Translations under genes and position numbers: made by a program
DNA from: Pseudomonas sp. R4-35-07
Lineage (GTDB): Bacteria > Pseudomonadota > Gammaproteobacteria > Pseudomonadales > Pseudomonadaceae
Assembly (NCBI RefSeq): GCF_003852235.1
Contig: NZ_CP027732.1
Coordinates: 310,001-374,000, forward strand
DNA length: 64,000 nt
Direction: 5' to 3'
The notes under the pieces: generated by a model
The model's input: the letters and a program-made list of their open reading frames with translations, nothing else
Databases searched by the model: none
What the model was told of the DNA's origin: nothing
In this document: piece after piece, positions 17,010 to 28,343 of the stretch
Position numbering within the stretch: position 1 is the stretch's first letter
How the letters are laid out: the number at the start of each line of letters is the position of its first letter

Positions 17010-18947
17010 ATGCACGACACCCTCCAGCAGGTCTTTGGTTATCCACAGTTTCGTTTGGGCCAGCAAGAGACGGTCAGCGCCGTGCTGGCCGGTCGTTCGG
17101 CGGCCGCTATTTTCCCCACCGGGTCGGGCAAGTCCCTGTGTTATCAACTGTCAGCCGTATTGCTGCCACACCTGACGCTGGTGGTGTCGCCATTGTTGGC
17201 ATTGATGCAGGACCAGTTGGGTTTCCTGCGGCGTCACGGCATTTCAGCGGGCAGTATCGATTCGGCGCAAAGCCGCGAGGACGCCAATGACGTGATGGCT
17301 CGCGCACGTTCCGGCGAATTGAAAATCCTGATGATTTCCGTAGAGCGCTTGAAAAACGAGCGTTTCCGCAACTTCCTGCAAAGTGTGCAGCTCTCGCTGC
17401 TGGTGGTGGATGAGGCGCACTGCATTTCCGAATGGGGCCACAACTTCCGTCCGGACTATCTGAAGCTTCCCGACTACCAGCGCCAGTTCAAGATCCCACA
17501 AGCGCTGCTGCTGACGGCTACGGCCACGCCCAAGGTAATTGCCGATATGCAGGCCAAGTTCGCCATTGCGCCGCAGGACGTGATTACCACGGGCTTTTAC
17601 CGGCCCAACCTCAACTTGTTGGTAGAACCGGTGAGCGGCGCGGACAAACGCCGCCGTCTCGTGCAATGGATGAGCGAGCGGGCCAATCAGCCGAGCATCG
17701 TCTACGTCACCCTGCAAAAAACCGCCGAGCAGATCGCCGAGCACCTGAACCGTAACGGCATCCAGGCCGAGGCGTATCACGCTGGGTTGCCGCACGACAA
17801 ACGCGAGGGCATCCAGCAGCGTTTCATGGGCGGGCGCTCCAATTGCATTGTCGCCACCATTGCGTTTGGCATGGGCATCGACAAAAGTGATATCCGCAAT
17901 GTGGTGCACTTCGACCTGCCCAAATCCATCGAAAATTACAGCCAGGAAATCGGCCGCGCCGGGCGCGATGGCCAGCCTTCGGACTGCCTGGTGCTGGCCA
18001 ATCGCGACAGCGTCAATGTGCTGGAAAACTTCGTGTACGGTGATACGCCGGAGCAGGAAGGTATCCGCCGGGTGCTGGAAGAGGTGCAGGCCGCGCGAGA
18101 CGAGGGCCAATGGGAGTTTTTACTCAGGTCTTTATCGGACCACAGTAACATTCGCGAGCTGCCGTTGAAGACGCTGCTGGTGCAGTTGGAGCTCAAGGGC
18201 GTGATCGCGCCGCGCTACGCGTTTTATGCCGAGTACCGTTTCAAGTACCTGATCGAACCCGATGCCTTGCTGGCCCGATTTTCCGGGGAGCGGCAACAGT
18301 TTGTCGCGGCGATCATCCAGGTGTGCAAACGTGCGAAAACCTGGGCGACGGTGGATTTCGACGCGCTCTACCTGCAGCACAACGCCGAGCGCAGTCGCGT
18401 GGTGAAGGCGTTGGATTACTTCCAGGAGCAGGGCCTGATCGAATTGGAAAGCAAGCAGATGACCGAGGTCTACAGCTTGCTGAACACCGATTTTGACCCA
18501 CAGGTGCTGAGCGCCGGGTTATACACAGGCTTCAAGCAGCACGAGGTGACAGAAGTGGCGCGGATTCACGCCATGCTTGATCTGTTCGCCACCGAGCAGT
18601 GCCTGGGGCAACGCCTGGCGCGCTATTTCGGCGATGAAAATGTACCTGAGCGTTGCGGGCATTGCTCGGTGTGCCACGGGCATGTCGCCCATCTACCGCC
18701 GCCGCCGAGCCTGCCGCCGCTTGTGGATAAGAATTTCATGGGGCTGTGCGGCGATTTTATCCACAGGCATCATGAGCACACCGGCCAATTGCCGGGTGCG
18801 GAACGGTTGACGCGCTTTCTGGGTGGGATCAGCGTGCCGTTGTTCACCAAGTTGAAGGCGCGGGGTATTCCCGGGTTCGCTGCGCTGGAGGACTACCCCT
18901 ACGCCGAGGTTCGTGAGTGGGCCGAAGCTCATTTGAATGACCTGTAA
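17010..18947 (+). CDS. RecQ-family DNA helicase
   Basis: 645-aa SF2 helicase. Visible motifs: motif 0 and Q region (FRLGQQETVSAVLAGRSAAA), Walker A PTGSGKSLCYQ, the DEAH box LVVDEAHCISEWGHNFRPDY, motif III LLLTATATPKV and motif VI QEIGRAGRDGQPSDC. A RecQ zinc cluster ends with ERCGHCSVCHGH near residue 555. The C-terminal tail could hold an HRDC-like remnant, but I do not see it clearly. Because Pseudomonas may carry more than one RecQ-like protein, I leave the symbol blank. Confidence 0.88.
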   Translation: MHDTLQQVFGYPQFRLGQQETVSAVLAGRSAAAIFPTGSGKSLCYQLSAVLLPHLTLVVSPLLALMQDQLGFLRRHGISAGSIDSAQSREDANDVMARARSGELKILMISVERLKNERFRNFLQSVQLSLLVVDEAHCISEWGHNFRPDYLKLPDYQRQFKIPQALLLTATATPKVIADMQAKFAIAPQDVITTGFYRPNLNLLVEPVSGADKRRRLVQWMSERANQPSIVYVTLQKTAEQIAEHLNRNGIQAEAYHAGLPHDKREGIQQRFMGGRSNCIVATIAFGMGIDKSDIRNVVHFDLPKSIENYSQEIGRAGRDGQPSDCLVLANRDSVNVLENFVYGDTPEQEGIRRVLEEVQAARDEGQWEFLLRSLSDHSNIRELPLKTLLVQLELKGVIAPRYAFYAEYRFKYLIEPDALLARFSGERQQFVAAIIQVCKRAKTWATVDFDALYLQHNAERSRVVKALDYFQEQGLIELESKQMTEVYSLLNTDFDPQVLSAGLYTGFKQHEVTEVARIHAMLDLFATEQCLGQRLARYFGDENVPERCGHCSVCHGHVAHLPPPPSLPPLVDKNFMGLCGDFIHRHHEHTGQLPGAERLTRFLGGISVPLFTKLKARGIPGFAALEDYPYAEVREWAEAHLNDL

Positions 18948-18970
18948 ACTCCTTCTAACGAGAGGTGCCC

Positions 18971-19402
18971 ATGCCTGACTCAGTGCCACAACGTGCCGAT
19001 TACGCACACTTCCAGCCGATCATTACGCGCTGGCACGACAATGATGTGTACGGCCATGTGAATAACGTCACCTACTACAGCTTTTTCGACACGGCGGTGA
19101 ATACCTACCTGATCGAACAGGGTGGGTTGGATATTCATGACGGGGAAGTGGTCGGGTTTGTAGTCAGTTCGGCGTGCGATTACTTTGCGTCGATCGCTTT
19201 CCCTGAGCGCATTGATATCGGCCTGCGGGTGGGCAAGTTGGGCAATAGCTCAGTGCAATACGAGTTGGCGGTATTCAAGGCAGGCGAGCAGGAAGCCTGT
19301 GCGGCGGGGCGTTTTGTGCATGTGTTTGTCGACCGGGGCACGAACCAGCCGGTTACGATTCCGGGGAGGTTGCGTGAGGCGTTGCAGAGGTTGGTGGCCT
19401 GA
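18971..19402 (+). CDS. Hot-dog fold acyl-CoA thioesterase
   Basis: A 143-aa 4HBT-type thioesterase with the signature RWHDNDVYGHVNNVTYYSFFDT; the Asp in HDND is the likely catalytic residue. The substrate is not determinable. I chose the ATG at 18971 (preceded by GAGAGG) over a GTG two codons earlier. It lies 23 bases after the RecQ-like gene, so they may share a transcript. Confidence 0.85.
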   Translation: MPDSVPQRADYAHFQPIITRWHDNDVYGHVNNVTYYSFFDTAVNTYLIEQGGLDIHDGEVVGFVVSSACDYFASIAFPERIDIGLRVGKLGNSSVQYELAVFKAGEQEACAAGRFVHVFVDRGTNQPVTIPGRLREALQRLVA

Positions 19403-19427
19403 CTCGGTCCTGCAAACACCGCTGAAC

Positions 19428-19523
19428 CAAATGTGGGAGGGGGCTTGCTCCCGATAGCGGTGGATCAGTCAATACATACAGTGACTGATCCATCGCTATC
19501 GGGAGCAAGCCCCCTCCCACATG
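19428..19523. repeat. Paired inverted REP element (REPIN)
   Basis: Arms CCAAATGTGGGAGGGGGCTT and GGGAGCAAGCCCCCTCCCAC lie between the convergent thioesterase and glycine-zipper genes. Confidence 0.9.
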
Positions 19524-19546
19524 GGATTTTCTGTGTTCGTCAGGCC

Positions 19547-20035
19547 TTAGTCATCATAACGATGATGGCGCTTGTGCTTGTTCTTGCGATGCCCATAGGC
19601 ATGACCGCGGCCAGGGTGGCCATCGCGGTAGTAGCGACGGTCGTCGCGGCCACGGTAACGACGGTCATCGTCATCGCTCTTGTTGCCCATGTAGTTGCCC
19701 AGCGCGCCACCTGCGCCACCGCCGGCAGCTGAGCCGATCAGTGCGCCGGTGCTGCCGCCGACACTGCGGCCTACCACGTTGCCGCCGGCAGCGCCCAGTG
19801 CGCCGCCAATGGCGGCTTCGCCACGGCTGCGTTTGTCGGCGCCGACCGCGCTACCGCCCGCGCCACCCAGCGCTGCGCCGATGGTCGAACCGGTGTTGCC
19901 GCCCAACTGCTGGCCGACAACCGAGCCTAGAACCCCGCCCAATGCGCCGCCCACACCGGCTTCGGTGGTGCCACCGGCCATGGCTGCGCCACTGACCAGG
20001 CCAAGGGACAACAAGAGAATCGAGGAGAACTTCAT
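19547..20035 (-). CDS. Glycine-zipper envelope protein
   Basis: 162 aa with a signal peptide (cleavage after GAAMA, about residue 20). The central 95 residues are very rich in Gly and Ala, with repeated GxxxG spacing (GGALGGVLGSVVGQQLGG; GAALGGAGGSAVGA; GALIGSAAGGGAGGALG), the pattern of glycine-zipper proteins that sit in or against the outer membrane. The C-terminus is a run of Arg, Asp, Tyr, Lys and His, likely extended and cation- or polymer-binding. Function unknown. Confidence 0.75.
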   Translation of the reverse strand: MKFSSILLLSLGLVSGAAMAGGTTEAGVGGALGGVLGSVVGQQLGGNTGSTIGAALGGAGGSAVGADKRSRGEAAIGGALGAAGGNVVGRSVGGSTGALIGSAAGGGAGGALGNYMGNKSDDDDRRYRGRDDRRYYRDGHPGRGHAYGHRKNKHKRHHRYDD

Positions 20036-20192
20036 TCAGGGAAACCTCAAGGGGATGACGGCGCGATCCTGAGGTTGTATCGAGCCGCTGACAATCGAAA
20101 TCCGACCGGCGGCAGCAGTTGTATACAATTTGCTAAGTTGCTGTTTTGTATAGGGAACTTAAGTTGTTTTTACGAGTCTTTAGCTACTTGGG

Positions 20193-20227
20193 AAAGGCCG
20201 CTTTTATATAAAAAGCGGCCTTTTTTT
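20193..20227. terminator. Intrinsic terminator
   Basis: AAAGGCCGCTTTT-ATAT-AAAAGCGGCCTTTTTTT, a strong stem with T run on the plus strand and an A run on the other side. It stands upstream of the glycine-zipper gene and just past the end of the oxidoreductase gene, so in the minus direction it can end the fdhD transcript. Confidence 0.85.
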
Positions 20228-20252
20228 GTGCCTGCAAAATGTGCAGCACACG

Positions 20253-22597
<2,345 letters not shown>

Positions 22598-22601
<4 letters not shown>

Positions 22602-23437
22602 GGCTGGTACTCCATCGCTGGGCTGTAGACCCGCGGCGCGCTTTTCTGCGGCAGGTGGATGAGATTGAGGTTATGCCGACGCGCCCATTGCAGGGCAAGG
22701 CCGGTGGGCGACGACAGGCTGACCAGGGTCTGGATGCCCGCGCGCAGGACTTTCTGGATCAATTCGAGGCTGCAGCGGCTGGTGACAATTGCCAGGCCAC
22801 CGTCGGTCGGAATCTGTTGGCGGATCAGTGCGCCAATCAATTTATCCAGAGCGTTATGCCGGCCGATGTCTTCGCGGCCCATCAGCAATTCGCCCTGGTT
22901 GTTCATAAATATGGCTGCGTGCACCGCGCCGCTGTGTTGGCCCAAGGGCTGGAAGGCGCTGATGCGCTGGCGCAGGCCATCAAGCCATGCGGCGGGTGGC
23001 AAGGGTGCGCCGGGTAGCACCTGCAGGTCGGGCAAAGCCTGCTCCACGGCTTCGACGCCACACAGCCCGCAGCCGCTGGTGCCCGCTAATTGGCGGCGCT
23101 GCTGCTTGAGGTTCCAGAACGCCCGGCTGGAAATCTGTACCTGGGCATACTGTGCAGAGCCCGAACCGCTGAGCTTCAGGTCATAGATGTCGCTGACGTC
23201 GGTGATAATGCCGCTGCCAAGGCTGAAGCCGACAATGAAGTCTTCCAGGTCGGTCGGCGTCACCAGCATGACGGCCTGGCTGATGTCGTTATAGGCAATC
23301 GCCAACGCCACCTCTTCGGCCAGCGCAGTACTGCCGACGTCTGTGTGTTCGAGATTGCTGTACTCATAGCTCTGGCTGGCGGCGGGCGCGGGCATTTCAA
23401 GGGCGGGCGCCGCGCAGGTTGGGCGCTTGGCGTTCAT
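22598..23437 (-). CDS. fdhD: FdhD, formate dehydrogenase accessory sulfurtransferase
   Basis: 279 aa. It transfers sulfur to the molybdenum cofactor of formate dehydrogenases. The conserved cysteine loop is GTSGCGLCGVEA (CxxC), and the late MGREDIGRHNALDKLIG motif is intact. It is the first gene of a two-gene unit with the YdeP-type oxidoreductase, which it probably matures. Confidence 0.93.
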
Positions 23438-23648
23438 GAGGCAATTACCACCGACGGATTGATCAGTGTTCAGACTAGGCGCGACAAAGGGTCGCGTCTA
23501 ATTGCCAGTATTGATGTAGTGATAGACGGCGTCGATCAAGGCTCGGTTTTGCGCGGTTGTCTGCTCGTCTTTGGGGCCGCTGGAACCCAAATCCTTGGGA
23601 CTGGTCTAGTCTTGGGCATCAGGAACTTAAACCCAAGGAGAGCGCACT

Positions 23649-24089
23649 ATGAGTATTTTCAGCTTTATCAAAGAAGCCGGCGAAAAGATCGTCGACCTGT
23701 TGACGCCGGGTAATGCTAATGCGAGTGAGCAGTTGAAGGAGCATGTGAGCAAGGTGGGCCTGGGTAATCCAAACGTGCAAACCACCGTGGATGGCGACAA
23801 GGTCACCGTGACCGGTGAAGTGGCCACCCAGGAAGAGAAAGAGAAAATCCTGCTGGCACTGGGCAACATCGCCGGCGTGGCGAGCGTGGATGATCAGATC
23901 ACCGTCACGGGTCCTACGGTTACCGCTGCGCGTTTCGTCGTGGTGAAAAAGGGCGATACCCTCAGCGCGATTTCCCTGGCTGTGTACGGTAATGCCAACC
24001 AGTACAACAAGATTTTCGAGGCCAACAAGCCACTGTTGTCGCACCCGGACAAAATCTACCCAGGCCAGACCCTGCGTATTCCTGAGTAA
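23649..24089 (+). CDS. BON-LysM protein (Kbp/YgaU type)
   Basis: 146 aa with an N-terminal BON domain (about 25-90; TTVDGDKVTVTGEVATQEEK and NIAGVASVDDQI) and a C-terminal LysM domain (about 96-145; VVKKGDTLSAISLAVYGNAN and YPGQTLRIPE). This layout is that of E. coli Kbp (YgaU), a soluble potassium-binding protein. No signal peptide is apparent, which also fits Kbp. A strong GGAG-type site precedes the ATG. Confidence 0.88.
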   Translation: MSIFSFIKEAGEKIVDLLTPGNANASEQLKEHVSKVGLGNPNVQTTVDGDKVTVTGEVATQEEKEKILLALGNIAGVASVDDQITVTGPTVTAARFVVVKKGDTLSAISLAVYGNANQYNKIFEANKPLLSHPDKIYPGQTLRIPE

Positions 24090-24112
24090 TACGCACAACA
24101 ACCCTGTGGGAG

Positions 24113-24195
24113 GGGGCTTGCCCCTGATGGCAGAGTGTCAGTCACTGGATGTGTTTCTGATATACCGCCATCGGGAGCAAGCCCCCTCCCACATG
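24113..24195. repeat. Paired inverted REP element (REPIN)
   Basis: Arms TGTGGGAGGGGGCTTGCCCC and GGGAGCAAGCCCCCTCCCAC lie between the convergent BON-LysM and yrfG genes. Confidence 0.9.
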
Positions 24196-24198
24196 GGT

Positions 24199-24861
24199 TC
24201 AGAGTCCGGCTATTAGATCGCGGTAGTCCGCGACAGCCGCGAATTCAGCTGTGTCCTTCGGCCCCTTCTTGCTGTCCGGCTCCTTCACCGCCAGCAAATG
24301 CCCCACACCGAACTCCCTGGCGCTGCGCAGGATCGGCAGGGTGTCGTCGATAAACAGGCTGCGGGCCGGGTCGAACTGGATATCAGCGTGCAGCGCTTCC
24401 CAGAACTGCTGGTTTTCCTTGGGAAAACCATAATCGTGGGAGCTGATCAGTTGCTCGAAGTAAGGCGCCAGCTCAATGCGCTCCAACTTCAATGACAACG
24501 AATCGCGGTGAGCATTGGTGATCAGGATCACGCGTTTGCCGGCCTGTTTGATCGCCGCCAGAAATGTATCGGCGTCCGGGCGCAGGGCGATCAGGTGGGC
24601 GGTTTCAAGCTTGAGTTCGCGTACTGGGATCTTCAGTTCGGCGCTCCAGAAATCCAGGCAATACCATTGCAACTGTCCGGCGTTACGCTCGAACAGGGGC
24701 TGCAGTTCCATTTCGGCCATGGCCCGGCTTACGCCATGCAATTCGGCATAACGCTGGGGCAGGTGCTCCATCCAGAAATGGTTGTCGTAGTGCAGGTCGA
24801 GCAAGGTGCCGTCCATGTCCAGCAGGACGGTATCGATGGCGTGCCAGGGCAAAGAGGGCAT
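24199..24861 (-). CDS. yrfG: GMP/IMP nucleotidase YrfG (HAD family)
   Basis: 220-aa HAD-superfamily phosphatase. Motif I is LLDMDGTLLDLHYD, motif II LITNAHRD, the motif III lysine is in YGFPKENQ and motif IV is SLFIDDTLPIL. Length and motifs match YrfG, which dephosphorylates GMP and IMP. It is divergent from nudE, another nucleotide-hydrolysing gene, an arrangement common in gamma-proteobacteria. Confidence 0.85.
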   Translation of the reverse strand: MPSLPWHAIDTVLLDMDGTLLDLHYDNHFWMEHLPQRYAELHGVSRAMAEMELQPLFERNAGQLQWYCLDFWSAELKIPVRELKLETAHLIALRPDADTFLAAIKQAGKRVILITNAHRDSLSLKLERIELAPYFEQLISSHDYGFPKENQQFWEALHADIQFDPARSLFIDDTLPILRSAREFGVGHLLAVKEPDSKKGPKDTAEFAAVADYRDLIAGL

Positions 24862-24948
24862 GGGGCGTTCTCATGTAAGTAAAGATATCCGACACAGACA
24901 ATCGGAAAAGCCACGGTATAGTAACCCGATCACGCCAAGGAGCCGTTC

Positions 24949-25515
24949 ATGCGCCAGAAACCCACCGTCCTCGCCCGCGAAATAGTCGCCAGTAGCCGTT
25001 TGTTCCGCGTGGAGGAAGTGCAATTGCGCTTTTCCAATGGCGTTGAACGGACCTACGAGCGCCTGGTGGGCCGTGGTGCCGGTTACGGCGCAGTGATGAT
25101 CGTCGCGATGATCGACGAAGACCATGCTTTGCTGGTGGAAGAATACTGCGGAGGCACCGACGAGTATGAGTTGTCCCTGCCTAAAGGCTTGATCGAGCCC
25201 GGCGAGGATGTATTGGCGGCGGCGGATCGCGAACTCAAGGAAGAAGCCGGCTACGGCGCACGCCAGTTGGAACACATCACTGAGCTTTCGCTGTCACCCG
25301 GCTATATGAGCCAGAAAATCCAGGTGGTGCTGGCCACCGAGCTTTATGAAGAACGCCTGGAAGGCGATGAGCCCGAGCCCATGCGCGTGGAGCGGGTCAA
25401 CCTGCGTGAGCTGTCTGCACTGGCGCAAAACGAGCAGTTCAGTGAGGGCCGGGCGCTTGCCGCGCTGTACCTGGTGCGAGACCTGCTGACCCAGCGTGGA
25501 GTGTTTACCTTATGA
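24949..25515 (+). CDS. nudE: NudE, ADP-compound Nudix hydrolase
   Basis: 188 aa. The Nudix box is complete: GLIEPGEDVLAAADRELKEE followed by AGYGA (GX5EX7REUXEEXGU). It hydrolyses ADP-ribose, NADH-type and diadenosine compounds. Its stop overlaps the start of cysQ by four bases, so the two are coupled. Confidence 0.92.
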   Translation: MRQKPTVLAREIVASSRLFRVEEVQLRFSNGVERTYERLVGRGAGYGAVMIVAMIDEDHALLVEEYCGGTDEYELSLPKGLIEPGEDVLAAADRELKEEAGYGARQLEHITELSLSPGYMSQKIQVVLATELYEERLEGDEPEPMRVERVNLRELSALAQNEQFSEGRALAALYLVRDLLTQRGVFTL

Positions 25516-26348
25516 GCGAACTGTTTCTGGGCCACCCTCTTATCGCGCCCGTCATCGAACTGGCTCGCCAGGCCGGTGAAGCCATCCTGCCGTACTGGCG
25601 TGCCGACGTCGCGGTTACCTCCAAAGCGGATGATTCTCCGGTGACGGCCGCCGATCTGGCTGCGCACCATCTGATTCTCGCTGGCCTGACTGCGCTGGAC
25701 CCAAGCATTCCGGTGCTGTCCGAAGAAGACGCCGATATCGACCAGAGCGTGCGCGCCGGTTGGCAGCGTTGGTGGCTGGTGGACCCGTTGGATGGCACCA
25801 AGGAATTCATTGGTGGCAGTGAAGAATTCACCGTCAATATCGCCTTGATCGAACAAGGCCGCGTGGTGTTCGGCGTGGTGTCGATGCCCACCAGTGGTCG
25901 TTGCTACTTCGGCGGCGCGGGCCTGGGGGCTTGGCGTTCGGATATGAATGCCGCGCCCAGGCAGATCCAAGTGCGCCAGGCTCCGGCCGCGGGTGAAGCC
26001 TTTACCGTGGTTGCCAGCCGCCGTCATACCAGCCCGGAACAGGAGCGTTTGCTGGAGGGGCTGAGCCAAGGCTTGGGGGAGCTGAAACTGGCGAATATCG
26101 GCAGCTCGTTGAAGTTCTGCCTGTTGGCCGAGGGCAGTGCCGACTGCTATCCGCGCCTGGCGCCGACCTCGCAGTGGGACACTGCGGCGGCGCAAGGCGT
26201 GCTGGAAGGGGCGGGGGGCGAAGTGCTGGAGTTGAATGGCAAGCCGTTCAGCTACCCGGCGCGGGAATCGTTGTTGAACCCGTTCTTCCTGGCATTGCCG
26301 GCCAAGGCGGCGTGGCGTGAGCGCCTGTTGACCCTGGCCAGATCTTAA
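25512..26348 (+). CDS. cysQ: CysQ, 3'(2'),5'-bisphosphate nucleotidase
   Basis: 278-aa inositol-monophosphatase-superfamily enzyme that removes the 3' phosphate from PAP, a by-product of sulfate assimilation. The metal-binding motifs are present: the late glutamates in LSEEDADI, WLVDPLDGTKEF and the C-terminal SQWDTAAAQGVLEGAGG. It is coupled to nudE. Confidence 0.92.
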   Translation: MSELFLGHPLIAPVIELARQAGEAILPYWRADVAVTSKADDSPVTAADLAAHHLILAGLTALDPSIPVLSEEDADIDQSVRAGWQRWWLVDPLDGTKEFIGGSEEFTVNIALIEQGRVVFGVVSMPTSGRCYFGGAGLGAWRSDMNAAPRQIQVRQAPAAGEAFTVVASRRHTSPEQERLLEGLSQGLGELKLANIGSSLKFCLLAEGSADCYPRLAPTSQWDTAAAQGVLEGAGGEVLELNGKPFSYPARESLLNPFFLALPAKAAWRERLLTLARS

Positions 26349-26362
26349 GACCACAGCAAAAC

Positions 26363-26460
26363 AAAATGTGGGAGAGGGCTTGCTCCCGATGGCAGTATGT
26401 CAGTCAATATCTAAGTGACTGATCCACCGCTATCGGGGGCAAGCCCCCTCCCACATTTGC
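26363..26460. repeat. Paired inverted REP element (REPIN)
   Basis: Arms AAAATGTGGGAGAGGGCTTG and GGGGCAAGCCCCCTCCCACA lie between the convergent cysQ and thioesterase-like genes. This is the last complete copy in the window. Confidence 0.9.
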
Positions 26461-26475
26461 TTTGTGTGATGGCGG

Positions 26476-26931
26476 CTAGCGGTGCAGGACGTACTGGCCG
26501 GTGAAGGTCACTGCACGTTCTTCACTGCCCTCATTCACAATCCACGTCTCCAGCGTCAACCGCGCACGGCCATAGCGCTTGTACGTTGCGACAAAACGCT
26601 TCCACACTTTCTCCTCCGGCGCTGCGCAAATCACCGTCGCGTCCTGCGTCACCGGCAAGGGATAGCTGATCTGCCCTTCCTGAATCACGATATGCCCGTC
26701 TTCGATCCCTTCCTCGCGCAGTTTCAGGTGCAACCAACCCCAACCCGCCAGCACGGCGCCGCAGTAGAGGCTGCCGCCAAACATGGTGCTCTTGTGGTTG
26801 ATATTGGCTTGCAAGGGTAAATGCAGTTGCAGTTGGCCGTGTTGCCAGTCGAGCACCTTGAGGCCCATTTCCCGGGTGAGGGGGATGTCGTGATGGAGGA
26901 TGGATTCCAGGTAACGGCTGTCGCGGCTCAT
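26476..26931 (-). CDS. YiiD-C-like thioesterase-domain protein
   Basis: About 151 aa with a hot-dog fold like the C-terminal domain of YiiD. Features are NHKSTMFGGSLYCGAVLAGWGWLHL and the VICAAPEEKVWKRF strand. I prefer the ATG at 26931 (MSRDSRYLE). An upstream ATG at 26961 overlaps the dctD stop as ATGA and would add ten residues, so translational coupling to dctD is possible. Substrate unknown. Confidence 0.75.
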   Translation of the reverse strand: MSRDSRYLESILHHDIPLTREMGLKVLDWQHGQLQLHLPLQANINHKSTMFGGSLYCGAVLAGWGWLHLKLREEGIEDGHIVIQEGQISYPLPVTQDATVICAAPEEKVWKRFVATYKRYGRARLTLETWIVNEGSEERAVTFTGQYVLHR

Positions 26932-26957
26932 GGCGGTCTCTTGGCGGGTGGGCAGGG

Positions 26958-28343
26958 TCATTCGTCGTCTGCGCTGTGGCTGGCGCTGTCGGCGAAGTTC
27001 AGGCCATGCTTGCGCAGTTTGTCGTGCAGGGTTTTGCGGGGCACGCCGAGGGCTTCGGCGAGGCTGCGCATGGAGCTGTGGGGGCGGGTCAGTTCGGCAG
27101 CGATCAGGCTTTTTTCGAATTGTTCGACCTGCTCGCTCAAGCCGCCGGGCGTGGAGGTCAGTGTGCTGGCGGAGGGATTGTCCAGCGTACTGTCCAAGGC
27201 CAGTTCCAGGCCCAGGGCAAAGCGTTCGGCGGCGTTTTGCAGCTCGCGCACGTTACCCGGCCAACTGTGGCGCAACAGCAGCGCGCGCTGGCCCGGTTGC
27301 AGCTCATGCAAGGGCAGGCCGTGGCGACTGCTGGCTTCGTCGGCGAAGTGCTGGAACAGCATCAGCGCATCCTCACCACGCTCGCGCAGTGGCGGAATAC
27401 GCAGTGGCGCGACATTCAGGCGGTAATACAAGTCGGCCCGGAAGCGGCCTTGGTCGGCCGCCTGGCGCAGGTCTTCCTTGGTGGCGGCGATAATGCGGAT
27501 ATCCAATGCAATCAACTGATTGCCGCCCAGGCGCTCCACAACGCGCTCCTGCAGCAGGCGCAACAGCTTGACCTGTACATCCAGGCTCATGCTTTCGATT
27601 TCATCGAGGAACAGCGTGCCGCCATTGGCGAATTCGAACTTGCCGATGCGGCGCTTCTGCGCGCCGGTAAACGCGCCCGGTTCATGGCCGAACAGCTCGC
27701 TTTCCACCACCGATTCGGCCAGGGCCCCGGCGTTGATCGCCACGAACGGACCGCTGCGGCGGCTCGACAGATCGTGCAAGGCGCGGGCGACCACTTCCTT
27801 GCCGGCGCCGGTTTCGCCGAGGATCAGCACATCAGCCTTGGTCGCTGCCAGTGCGCCGATTTGCTCGCGCAGGCGCAGCATCTGCGGCGAATGCCCCACC
27901 AGGCGCGTGCTTAGTTGCTGCCGGTCACTGAGGGCCAGGCGCAGGCTGCGGTTGTCCAGCACCAGTCGGCGCAGGGCCAGGGCGCGGCGCACGCTGTCGA
28001 GCAAGGCGTCGCTGGCGAAGGGCTTTTCGAGGAAGTCATAGGCGCCGGCACGCATGGCCTGCACCGCCAGCGGCACGTCACCGTGGCCAGTGATCAGCAG
28101 CACTGGCAGGTCAGGGTCCTGGCCGTGCAGCTCGGCGAGCAGCTCCAGGCCGTCCATGCCGGGCATGCGGATATCGCTGACCACGACGCCCGACCAGTCC
28201 CGCGACAAGCGCGCGGTGAGGCCGCTGGCTTCGCCCAGGGGCAGCACTTTCAGCCCGGCCAGGTCCAGGGTCTGGCACAGCGCCTGACGCAAATGGGGAT
28301 CGTCATCGATCAGCACCACCTGAATCTGGTTATCGATACTCAT
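26958..28343 (-). CDS. dctD: DctD, sigma-54-dependent response regulator
   Basis: 461-aa NtrC-family activator for C4-dicarboxylate uptake. Receiver (1-120) with IDDDPH and VVSDIRMPGMDGLE; AAA+ domain with Walker A GETGAGKEV, the sigma-54 contact loop GAFTGA and NGGTLFLDEIESM; Fis-type helix-turn-helix at the end (MRSLAEALGVPRKTLHDKL). Coupled to dctB by a four-base overlap. The target transporter gene dctA is not next to the pair. Confidence 0.93.
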   Translation of the reverse strand: MSIDNQIQVVLIDDDPHLRQALCQTLDLAGLKVLPLGEASGLTARLSRDWSGVVVSDIRMPGMDGLELLAELHGQDPDLPVLLITGHGDVPLAVQAMRAGAYDFLEKPFASDALLDSVRRALALRRLVLDNRSLRLALSDRQQLSTRLVGHSPQMLRLREQIGALAATKADVLILGETGAGKEVVARALHDLSSRRSGPFVAINAGALAESVVESELFGHEPGAFTGAQKRRIGKFEFANGGTLFLDEIESMSLDVQVKLLRLLQERVVERLGGNQLIALDIRIIAATKEDLRQAADQGRFRADLYYRLNVAPLRIPPLRERGEDALMLFQHFADEASSRHGLPLHELQPGQRALLLRHSWPGNVRELQNAAERFALGLELALDSTLDNPSASTLTSTPGGLSEQVEQFEKSLIAAELTRPHSSMRSLAEALGVPRKTLHDKLRKHGLNFADSASHSADDE